From Endozoicomonas euniceicola (lineage in GTDB: Bacteria > Pseudomonadota > Gammaproteobacteria > Pseudomonadales > Endozoicomonadaceae): DNA of 64,000 bases. The stretch lies in assembly GCF_025562755.1 (NCBI RefSeq), contig NZ_CP103300.1, forward strand, positions 4,651,001-4,715,000, read 5' to 3'. Position numbers and translations under genes: made by a program. This document shows, in pieces, positions 34,428 to 41,792 of this stretch. Numbering within the stretch: position 1 is the stretch's first letter; each line of letters opens with the position of its first letter. The notes beneath the pieces are model-generated. The model was given only the letters and a program-made list of their open reading frames with translations, ran no database searches and was not told the origin of the DNA.

Positions 34428-35645
34428 TTACACAACAGACCCCATCTGAAAGATAGGCAGGTACATAGCCACAATCAGGCCTCCAACCAGCACCCCGAGT
34501 ACCGACATAATCAATGGTTCCATCAGGCTGGTCAGGCCATCAACGGCGTTATCCACTTCGTTTTCGTAGAAGGTGGCGACTTTATCCAGCATTTCATCCA
34601 GAGAGCCAGACTCTTCTCCGATGGAAACCATCTGAATCGCCATCGCCGGAAAAATGCCTGAACTCTTCATAGCAAATTGCAGCTGCTGACCTGTGGAAAC
34701 ATCTTCTTTGATTTGGTTGGTGGCATCCGCAAAGACAACATTGCCCGCAGCGCCTGATACTGAGTCCAGTGCGTCGACTAATGGAACACCGGCAGCAAAT
34801 GTCGTTGAAAGGGTTCGGGCAAAACGTGCGACGGCAGACTTTTCGAGTATTGGACCAATAACAGGCAGCTTTAGCACTAGCCTGTCTTTTTTATCTCTTG
34901 CGGCTTTTGAGCGCAGCATCAGTTTTTTAATCATAAAACCAAAGGCCGCCAGTCCGAGAATAGCCGCCAGCCACCATTGCTGAACAAAGTTGGAAATATG
35001 AATAACCATCTGGGTGAAGGCCGGGAGTTCAGCTCCGAATCCCTGAAAGACTTCTTCAAACTGTGGCACCACTTTTACCAGCAGAATGCCGGTAACAATG
35101 AAAGCAACACAGACAACCGCAACCGGGTAGTTCATCGCTTTTTTGATTTTGGCTTTAAGGGCTTCAGACTTCTCTTTATAGGTTGCAATTCTGTCCAGCA
35201 ATGTTTCCAGTGCTCCGGACTGTTCACCGGAGCTGACCAGGTTGCAGTACAGGTCATCAAAATAGAGTGGGTGCGCCCGAAGGGCTTCGGCCAGAGTCGT
35301 ACCACCTGCCACCTCGTTTTTAACCTTGACAAGCAGCTCTTTCATGGCGGGTTTTTCGATACCGTCTGTTGTTATGTCAAAGGCGTTGAGCAGTGGTACA
35401 CCCGCTTTTATCATAGTGGCAAGCTGCCGGGTGAACAGGGCGATATCAAGGGGGGTAATTTTGCCCCCTTTTTTGCCAAAGGACATACCTTTCTTTTTTA
35501 CCCTGGTGGCAGAAATGCCCTGCTTACGCAGCTCGGCCTTGATCAAGGCAATGCTGGTACCTTCTATTTCCCCTTTGGTTTTACGTCCACTCTTGTCTTT
35601 ACCTTCCCAGATAAAAGTAGAGGATTTGGCTGATTTTTTGGCCAT
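34428..35645 (-). CDS. pilC: Type IV pilus inner-membrane assembly protein PilC
   Basis: The 405-residue protein has two GspF/PilC domains: TRQLATMIKAGVPLLNAFDI...KVKNEVAGGTTLAEALRAHP and ARTLSTTFAAGVPLVDALD...LDEMLDKVATFYENEVDNAVDGL. Three membrane segments are present and it ends MYLPIFQMGSVV. It anchors the pilus motor platform. The coding sequence is intact; the transposon sits 7 nt after its stop, right end proximal, which is the relation Tn7 has to glmS. pilD, often the next gene, is not seen on the far side of the transposon. Confidence 0.95.
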   Translation of the reverse strand: MAKKSAKSSTFIWEGKDKSGRKTKGEIEGTSIALIKAELRKQGISATRVKKKGMSFGKKGGKITPLDIALFTRQLATMIKAGVPLLNAFDITTDGIEKPAMKELLVKVKNEVAGGTTLAEALRAHPLYFDDLYCNLVSSGEQSGALETLLDRIATYKEKSEALKAKIKKAMNYPVAVVCVAFIVTGILLVKVVPQFEEVFQGFGAELPAFTQMVIHISNFVQQWWLAAILGLAAFGFMIKKLMLRSKAARDKKDRLVLKLPVIGPILEKSAVARFARTLSTTFAAGVPLVDALDSVSGAAGNVVFADATNQIKEDVSTGQQLQFAMKSSGIFPAMAIQMVSIGEESGSLDEMLDKVATFYENEVDNAVDGLTSLMEPLIMSVLGVLVGGLIVAMYLPIFQMGSVV

Positions 35646-35731
35646 GGGTGTGTCCGTACAGTTCTGGCTGTTTTCTGAAGGTGATTAGCGTATGTATCGG
35701 ACAGATGCACCCTGGCAATAGTAAAAAAGAT

Positions 35732-36538
35732 TTAACCCGCAGGGACACTGGTTCGTTTGAAGGTCTTCAGATTCAGAGCCGTCATTTCGCCACCCCAGAC
35801 ACAACCCGTGTCTATGGCGTGAATACATTTTCGACCGCTGTTTCCTTCCAGGGCTGCCCAGTGACCAAAGACGATATTTTTTTTGTAGGTCGGGCTGTCC
35901 GGAAACTGAAACCAGGCGTAGAAGCCTTTTTTGGGATAAGCTGTTTTGTTTTCAAGATCCAGCTTGCCGTTTTCGTCACAGAAGCGCATGCGGGTGAAGT
36001 AGGCGGTGATCATCTTCAGTCTGGCACGTCGGGTCAGGGCATTTTCCCAGGCGTTCAGCTTATCGTTACTGAACAGGTAGTGCAGCAGTTCCCGGTAATC
36101 GTTCGCCTGTAAGGCTCGCTCCAGTTTTTCGGCATAGAAACGTGCCTGTTTGATGGTCCAGATAGGAGGGATTCCAGCATGGACCATGGTGATGTTACGA
36201 CTTTTGTCGTGGTGTAGAAACGGGCGGTGGCGCAGCCATTCTATCAGTTCTTCACGGTCTGGCGCATTCAGAATGGGTCCCAGCGTGTCCTTTTTCTTGA
36301 CTGGGCGAATGCCTGCTGCCACAGCCAGTAAGTGCAGGTCATGATTGCCGAGAATAGAGATACAGTCGTCGCCAAGGGATTTAATAAAGCGCAGGGTAGA
36401 CAGTGAATCCGGCCCCCGGTTGACCATATCGCCGGCTATCCATAGCTGGTCGTGACCGGGTTGGAACTTGATTTTGTCGAGCAAACGGCGAAATGGGGCG
36501 TAGCAACCCTGAATATCGCCAATGGCATAAACCGCCAT
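35732..36538 (-). CDS. apaH: Symmetrical diadenosine tetraphosphatase ApaH
   Basis: The 268-residue protein opens MAVYAIGDIQGCYAPFRRLL and has GDMVNRGPDSL, LGNHDLHLLA and VHAGIPP, the metallophosphatase motifs of ApaH. It hydrolyses Ap4A to two ADP. CAGGAGA lies before the ATG. Its usual partner apaG is missing between it and rsmA. Confidence 0.95.
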   Translation of the reverse strand: MAVYAIGDIQGCYAPFRRLLDKIKFQPGHDQLWIAGDMVNRGPDSLSTLRFIKSLGDDCISILGNHDLHLLAVAAGIRPVKKKDTLGPILNAPDREELIEWLRHRPFLHHDKSRNITMVHAGIPPIWTIKQARFYAEKLERALQANDYRELLHYLFSNDKLNAWENALTRRARLKMITAYFTRMRFCDENGKLDLENKTAYPKKGFYAWFQFPDSPTYKKNIVFGHWAALEGNSGRKCIHAIDTGCVWGGEMTALNLKTFKRTSVPAG

Positions 36539-36668
36539 AGAGTCTCCTGAGTTTTACATAAAGGTCAGCTGACACTCATCGGCGATGTTTGTGCCAGCCT
36601 GCTTTTATAGTTTTATCCCAGCTTGTAGTGTTTGTTCAAGTAGGGGGCTTTTGGCTTTTCGCTGGATG

Positions 36669-36710
36669 AACAGCCAACAGCCAACAGCTAACAGCCAACA
36701 GCCAACAGCC
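36669..36710. repeat. Heptanucleotide tandem repeat (AACAGCC x6)
   Basis: Six consecutive 7-bp units, one of them AACAGCT, lie between the rsmA stop and apaH. Related units occur at 47637-47760. Confidence 0.95.
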
Positions 36711-36728
36711 CGGTCTCCCCCTAAAGGG

Positions 36729-37529
36729 CTAATCGTTACGGTCATGAATAAAGTCAGCAATGCGCACAAACTCTTCCAGTGTCACTCGCTCCGGACGGAT
36801 CGACGGATCAATCGACAGCTGTTCCAGCTCATCTGAAGACACCAGTTGTTTAAGGGTATTACGCAGGGTTTTACGACGCATACTGAATGCTTCACGAACC
36901 ACACGGCTTAGCATTTTTACGTTCTTACAGGGGTGCGGCAGCTCTTTATGAGGCGTCAGTCGTACAATGGCAGAATCGACCCTCGGTGGAGGGTTGAAGC
37001 AGCCCGGCCCAACGGTAAAGAGGTAATCTACCCGGCAGTAGTACTGCGCCATAATACCCAGGCGACCATAGTTGTTTTCACCGGGCTGTGCAGCCAGACG
37101 CAGTACAACCTCTTTCTGCAACATAAAGTGCATATCGCTGATCAGGCCCTGATACTCCAGCAGGTGAAAAATCAATGGCGTGGAGATGTTGTAAGGCAGG
37201 TTGCCCACCAGTCGCAAAGGTTTATCGTCGTTTTTCAGGCTGGAGAAGTCGAACTTCAGGGCATCGCCTTCATGGATGCGGAAGTCAGGGTTCAGACCGA
37301 AGCGGAGTTTCAGGATCGGAATAAGGTCCCGGTCCAGCTCAATAACATCCAGCTGACCAGCCCCATCCAGCAGGAACTCGGTAATGGCACCCTGACCCGG
37401 GCCAATTTCAACCAGCCGGTCGCCTTCCCTGGGATGAATGGAGCGAACAATTCTCTGGATTATGCCCTGATCGTGCAGAAAATTCTGGCCGAAACGTTTG
37501 CGGGCTCTGTGATGGGGAAATTCGGACAT
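36729..37529 (-). CDS. rsmA: 16S rRNA dimethyladenosine transferase RsmA (KsgA)
   Basis: The 266-residue protein reads HHRARKRFGQNFLHD, VEIGPGQGAITEFLL (SAM motif), GNLPYNISTPLIFHLL (catalytic NLPY) and MRRKTLRNTLKQL, all KsgA signatures. It dimethylates two adenosines near the 3' end of 16S rRNA. It stands in the conserved pdxA-rsmA-apaH order, with two unrelated genes inserted before it. Confidence 0.96.
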   Translation of the reverse strand: MSEFPHHRARKRFGQNFLHDQGIIQRIVRSIHPREGDRLVEIGPGQGAITEFLLDGAGQLDVIELDRDLIPILKLRFGLNPDFRIHEGDALKFDFSSLKNDDKPLRLVGNLPYNISTPLIFHLLEYQGLISDMHFMLQKEVVLRLAAQPGENNYGRLGIMAQYYCRVDYLFTVGPGCFNPPPRVDSAIVRLTPHKELPHPCKNVKMLSRVVREAFSMRRKTLRNTLKQLVSSDELEQLSIDPSIRPERVTLEEFVRIADFIHDRND

Positions 37530-37614
37530 AATGTACTGTTCACGGTCGTTCAGGGAAATGGCGGCTTATGATAGCGGCAGAAAGCCGCTTTGCAAACATT
37601 AACCACAGTTTAAT

Positions 37615-38454
37615 TTATGGTATGATTTTATGGTCGTCTAAACTTGTTATATCAAAGCGATAATTTTTGTCCGCCCCGCTGATCGAGATATCATAACGGT
37701 TAAATTTGAAGTCTAAATCCAAAACGGAATTAATTGGAATTTCTTTATTATCGACAAAAATAGAAACTTGATTGCTAACAGGTGAGTCTTCTGTTGCGAT
37801 ATGCGACCACCTGACACTGAGCCTGTATTCAGGCCCTGCAGATAGTAAACCTTCCAGTAAGTGCACTTTTTTATTGCCGGAAGCGTAAAGGGTTACGTCA
37901 ATTTTATTGGTTTTTTTTTGGTGAGGGTTAATGGGTTTATGAATGACCAAGCGTAGTTCTTGATTGGTTTCCTGATTGTAAAAGCGAATACCTGATTGTG
38001 GTGATAACTGTGGATTATTCCAGTAATCTTTGTTCAATTGAATAACAAATGTCATTACACCTTTTAGTGTTTTGTCTTCTATCAGGTTCAGCTGTGGGTC
38101 ACGATGACTATGGAAACTCCCTCTTGGCGAGGCAACTTCAAATGAGCCATTGTTTTTCTTCTGGATAAAGGAACCTTCATAAAGCTTGCAATCACAATCA
38201 CAGTTGCAGTTTTGCTCCATTTTATTATTGTTCGTGTTTTTACAGTCACACTTGCAGGTTGGTTTATTGCAGGGGCATTCAGTGGCACAATCGCAATAAG
38301 GATAGTAGTGAGTTCCGCTACTATATTTGTCACAACCCCCAGAAGCTGAAGTTATGGTCGAATAAAATATAACTAAAAAAGCCAATACTATGAGGTATAG
38401 AGAGGTAGCCTGAGCAGAAGCCTTTACTCTTATTTTCATATTCATATTAAGCAC
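37615..38454 (-). CDS. Exported cysteine-rich protein of unknown function
   Basis: The 279-residue frame has a signal peptide (LYLIVLAFLVIFYSTITSASG). A Cys-dense stretch (residues about 40-95, CDCATECPC, CKCDCKN, CNCDCDCKL) could chelate metal or form disulfides. A C-terminal region resembling a concanavalin/LamG-like beta fold (RLSVRWSHIA, VSIFVDNKEIPINSVLDLDF) follows. No family is assigned. The start is uncertain: GTG 38454, ATG 38445 and ATG 38439 all lack a clear ribosome site. It is inserted between rsmA and pdxA, where other Gammaproteobacteria have nothing. Confidence 0.65.
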   Translation of the reverse strand: MLNMNMKIRVKASAQATSLYLIVLAFLVIFYSTITSASGGCDKYSSGTHYYPYCDCATECPCNKPTCKCDCKNTNNNKMEQNCNCDCDCKLYEGSFIQKKNNGSFEVASPRGSFHSHRDPQLNLIEDKTLKGVMTFVIQLNKDYWNNPQLSPQSGIRFYNQETNQELRLVIHKPINPHQKKTNKIDVTLYASGNKKVHLLEGLLSAGPEYRLSVRWSHIATEDSPVSNQVSIFVDNKEIPINSVLDLDFKFNRYDISISGADKNYRFDITSLDDHKIIP

Positions 38455-38810
38455 CAGAAAAGTAGCGTTTTTGATTATGCACAGATGTTAAAAAACAGCC
38501 ACAATAAGCGTAGAGGTTTAATTAGCCTCCGATAGTATTTTTCACTATTATTTTTTTGTTTTATAGACTGCCTATTTTTACTAACGCTATTTAATCTATT
38601 GGTATTAAACGATTGAAAATCGTTCGAAGCATATATTCTATTGTCGAATGTGCATTAAAATTAATCAGTCACAATATTCAAGTGCTGAAAGTGGGTTGCA
38701 GCCTTCCATAGAAAACCATCATTATTTGTGAAGGAGGTGTCGGGAACTAAATATCAGGCAAGGAACTCAAACCTGCATTCAAACAGAGAAAACAGACAGG
38801 GAGGAAATGT
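38455..38810. other. Intergenic region, no gene seen
   Basis: About 350 bp of AT-rich sequence upstream of the exported protein gene, without a credible frame. It contains AAGGAGGT near 38729 but no ATG in position. Confidence 0.4.
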
Positions 38811-38951
38811 ATGCAACTAAAGCAGAAAGTAATGTTTTTTCAGTACAGTTCAGACCTTATACCGGAAAAGGCAACCACCACAAGAGATCGGAAAACATTG
38901 GTGGTTAGTGTTTACTGGTACAAAACTTCGTCGCCATCCGATAAGCCATAA
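38811..38951 (+). CDS. Possible small protein (46 aa)
   Basis: A frame starting MQLKQKVMFFQYSS and ending SSPSDKP is preceded by GGGAGG with 7-nt spacing, the best ribosome site in this gap. There is no homology I recognise, and its composition is neutral. It runs convergent to the neighbour at 38963. Confidence 0.3.
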   Translation: MQLKQKVMFFQYSSDLIPEKATTTRDRKTLVVSVYWYKTSSPSDKP

Positions 38952-38962
38952 AATGTGTACAA

Positions 38963-39304
38963 TCACACCTGTGTGCCTTCAAAACTTGAATAACCAGCCT
39001 CTACCACGGTGGTTTTCGGGGGAGGAGACTCCGGAGAAAAATAGTTGAGAACTTCTGACTGGTAAGGATTACCGCAGATCGTCAAGGTCACGGACTTCGG
39101 AAAAAACACTTGCTCACTTTCTACTTTGACAGGAAAAGGGTGAGTATTTGAGTCTATGTCAAGAAGCCCCAGGTCAGAATTAGCACCCGAGGCCAAAACA
39201 AGGTTTGCGGTGCGGCTTTGATCAAAAGGGTTTCGGATAACATAGCCTACGGCATTTTTTTCTACTTTTACCTCGAATTCAATATTAGGACGGTGACGTA
39301 TCAT
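38963..39304 (-). CDS. Hypothetical protein (113 aa) in the apaG-like position next to pdxA
   Basis: The protein has a beta-rich appearance (IEFEVKVEKNAVGYVIRNPFDQSRTANLVLASG) and no signal peptide. It does not match ApaG motifs. It starts 40 bp after the pdxA stop on the same strand, so it is probably cotranscribed. Function unknown. Confidence 0.5.
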   Translation of the reverse strand: MIRHRPNIEFEVKVEKNAVGYVIRNPFDQSRTANLVLASGANSDLGLLDIDSNTHPFPVKVESEQVFFPKSVTLTICGNPYQSEVLNYFSPESPPPKTTVVEAGYSSFEGTQV

Positions 39305-39343
39305 AAAACTGCAAGCCTCTTGCGTGAATTCAATAATGGTCTG

Positions 39344-40330
39344 TTAACCCTTGACTGCCTGCAGCGCATAATCAATAGCCGTCAACAAACTGTCCGGGCT
39401 GGCTTTGCCACTACCGGCAAGGTCAAGCGCTGTGCCATGGTCAACCGAGGTTCGAACCAGGGGCAGCCCAAGGGTAATATTCACCGCCTTACCAAACCCT
39501 TTGAATTTCAGTACGGGCAAACCCTGGTCATGGTACATAGCCAGCACGGCATCTGCTGATTCAAGATAGTTTGGGTTAAACAGCGTATCTGCCGGTAAAG
39601 GGCCTTTAAGGTTCATGCCTTCCTGACGAAGTTTATCCAGAACCGGAATCATCACCTCAATTTCTTCCGTTCCAAGATGCCCGCCTTCTCCGGCGTGGGG
39701 GTTCAGCCCACAGACCAGAACTTCTGGCTCTGCAATGCCAAATTTGTTTTTCAGGTCTTTGTCCAGAATGCGGATTACTGCTTCCAGTGATTCCGGAGTA
39801 ATCGCGTCGGCGACATCACGCAGGGGCAGGTGAGTGGTTGCCAGGGCTACCCGTAACCCTTTGGTAGCGAGCATCATAACGACTTTGCGGGTATGGGTCT
39901 GTTCCGCCAGAAACTCAGTGTGACCGGTAAAAGGTACTCCGGCATTATTAATCACTTCTTTATGAACCGGCCCGGTCACCATACCGTCGAACAAGCCATT
40001 CATGCAGCCCTGAGCCGCATAGCTGAGCATGTCCAGAACATACTGACCGTTAGCCGGATCAGGCTGGCCGGGCGTACAGGGCTTGCTGAGGGATAAAGGG
40101 GCGACAATCAGTTCGCCCACCTGTGCAGGTTGATGGTCATCCGGGTTAAAGGTTTTAAGATTGACGTTCAGTTTCAATTGCCGGGCCCTGTGGCTGAGTA
40201 GTTCCGGATCAGCAGCCACAACCAGCTGGACGGGGAAAGAGTCGTTTGCCAGCATCAGGCACAGGTCGGGGCCAATACCTGCCGGTTCGCCAGAGGTGAT
40301 GATCAGTCGTTTATGATGGTTCGTGGACAT
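39344..40330 (-). CDS. pdxA: 4-hydroxythreonine-4-phosphate dehydrogenase PdxA
   Basis: The 328-residue protein starts MSTNHHKRLIITSGEPAGIGPDL and has MVTGPVHKEVINNAGVPFTGHTEFLA, GLNPHAGEGGHLG, MYHDQGLPVLKF and TSVDHGTALDLAG, the metal- and substrate-binding motifs of PdxA. It acts in vitamin B6 synthesis. ATG 40330 is preferred since the upstream extension is not conserved and runs into a repeat. Confidence 0.95.
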   Translation of the reverse strand: MSTNHHKRLIITSGEPAGIGPDLCLMLANDSFPVQLVVAADPELLSHRARQLKLNVNLKTFNPDDHQPAQVGELIVAPLSLSKPCTPGQPDPANGQYVLDMLSYAAQGCMNGLFDGMVTGPVHKEVINNAGVPFTGHTEFLAEQTHTRKVVMMLATKGLRVALATTHLPLRDVADAITPESLEAVIRILDKDLKNKFGIAEPEVLVCGLNPHAGEGGHLGTEEIEVMIPVLDKLRQEGMNLKGPLPADTLFNPNYLESADAVLAMYHDQGLPVLKFKGFGKAVNITLGLPLVRTSVDHGTALDLAGSGKASPDSLLTAIDYALQAVKG

Positions 40331-40341
40331 GAGTATGTTTC

Positions 40342-40448
40342 CGTAGGTTGGGAAGAGCATAGCGACTCCCAACACGGTGAATAGCATTGAGCTCCAATGT
40401 TGGGAGTTACCCTAAAGGGCACAAGCGTTTCACTCTTCCCAACCTACG
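40342..40448. repeat. Nested palindromic GTTGGG interspersed repeat
   Basis: Outer arms CGTAGGTTGGGAAGAG (40342-40357) and its exact complement (40433-40448) enclose inner arms ACTCCCAACA (40365-40374) and TGTTGGGAGT (40398-40407). This GTAGGTTGGG motif belongs to a class of palindromic repeats scattered in many bacterial genomes. It lies between surA and pdxA. Confidence 0.85.
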
Positions 40449-40481
40449 ACGGAGCATTTTCTTCTGAGTGAGCTGTAGAGA

Positions 40482-41792
40482 TCAGAGCCTGATCTCTACA
40501 AAAGACTGGTCGCGGATTTCACGCAGCCAGACTTCCAGTTCTTCTTCAAACTTGCGCATACCCAGCAGCTCACGCACCTGGTTGCGGCGCACCTTGTTGC
40601 TGATATCAGCCTTACGCTTGCCCTGGACTTCCAGAATATGCCAGCCATAGGAGCTGCGGAACGGTTCGCTCACAACATCCTGAGGTGTTTCCTCCATGGC
40701 TTTCTGAAACTCTGGCACCAGAGTTTTCGGAGACACCCACTCCAGGCTGCCACCATTCAGGGCTGAACCGGGGTCGTCGGAGTATGCTTTTGCCAGATCG
40801 GTGAAGCTTTCACCGCTCTCAATACGGTCGTAAAGGTCTCTCGCCAGCATCTGGGCTTCCAGATCGTTACGGATTTCGTTTGGCTTGATCAGAATATGGC
40901 GAACATTAACCTGCTCTTCCAGAACCTTCTCATTACCACGGGTGTCCAGCAACTTGAAAATATGGAAACCGCCGGCACTGCGTACTGGCTGGGAAATTTG
41001 CCCGGTATTCATCTTTACGGCCTGCTCAGCAAACAGGGTGGGCAGCTGTTCGGCGCTTTTCCAACCCAGGTCACCACCGTTCAGGGCATTCTGGCCTTTG
41101 GAGTAGGTGATGGCCATTTCAGCAAAATTAGCGCCCTGTTTCAGCTGTACCAATATGTTGCTGGCTTCTTTTTCGGCGGCCTGCACCTGTGCTGGCGTTG
41201 GGTTATCCGGCGTAGCAATCAGAATATGTCCAAGGCGGTATTCTACCTCCTGGCTGGCCTGACCTTCCGGAGAGCGCAGGAAGTTATCAATCTCCTGCTC
41301 GCTGATCTGGATACGGCTGGTGATCTGGCGCTGACGCACACGGTTGATGACCATCTCGCGACGAATCTCTTCACGGGCTTCGGCGTAAGACAGACCATCA
41401 GCTTCCAGACTTTTGCGGAACTCTTCAATGCTCAGGCCGTTGCGCTGGGCAATCCGGGTAACGGCGTCGTTCAGCGTCCAGTCATCAATACGGATACCAC
41501 CGTTGCGACCCATCTGCAGTTGCAGGTTTTCCAGCACCAGCTGTTCCAGCACCTGATTTTTCAGCACGCTTTCCGGGGGGAGGGTGATATTGCGTTCAGA
41601 CAGCTGCCGTTGCACAGCTTCAACACGATGGTTCAGTTCGCTCTCCATCACCACATCTTTGTCGACAACGGCGACGATGCGATCCAGGGGAACCGGTTTG
41701 GCATGGGCGATATTGCCCGTTGATACCACAACAGCTGCCAGCGCTATTGCGCGGCAGGCTGAGAGCATCAATTTTTTCAATCCCTTCATCAT
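40482..41792 (-). CDS. surA: Periplasmic chaperone / peptidyl-prolyl isomerase SurA
   Basis: The 436-residue protein has a signal peptide (AIALAAVVVSTGNIAHA) and an N-terminal SurA domain (VVMESELNHRV). Two parvulin domains follow (VEYRLGHILIATPDNPTPAQ...GGDLGW and VNVRHILIKPNE...GGSLEWVSP), then a C-terminal helix. It delivers outer-membrane proteins, including LptD, to the BAM machine. Its start overlaps the lptD stop. Confidence 0.96.
   Translation of the reverse strand: MMKGLKKLMLSACRAIALAAVVVSTGNIAHAKPVPLDRIVAVVDKDVVMESELNHRVEAVQRQLSERNITLPPESVLKNQVLEQLVLENLQLQMGRNGGIRIDDWTLNDAVTRIAQRNGLSIEEFRKSLEADGLSYAEAREEIRREMVINRVRQRQITSRIQISEQEIDNFLRSPEGQASQEVEYRLGHILIATPDNPTPAQVQAAEKEASNILVQLKQGANFAEMAITYSKGQNALNGGDLGWKSAEQLPTLFAEQAVKMNTGQISQPVRSAGGFHIFKLLDTRGNEKVLEEQVNVRHILIKPNEIRNDLEAQMLARDLYDRIESGESFTDLAKAYSDDPGSALNGGSLEWVSPKTLVPEFQKAMEETPQDVVSEPFRSSYGWHILEVQGKRKADISNKVRRNQVRELLGMRKFEEELEVWLREIRDQSFVEIRL

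Noticed and set aside
34977..35633. Plus-strand frame opposite pilC
   Set aside because: Antisense to a strongly conserved gene; no family features.
38963..39304. Calling the 113-residue gene ApaG because of its neighbourhood
   Set aside because: Its sequence lacks ApaG motifs; position alone is not enough.
40896..41723. Plus-strand frame opposite surA (275 codons)
   Set aside because: Shadow of surA; composition follows the complementary codons.
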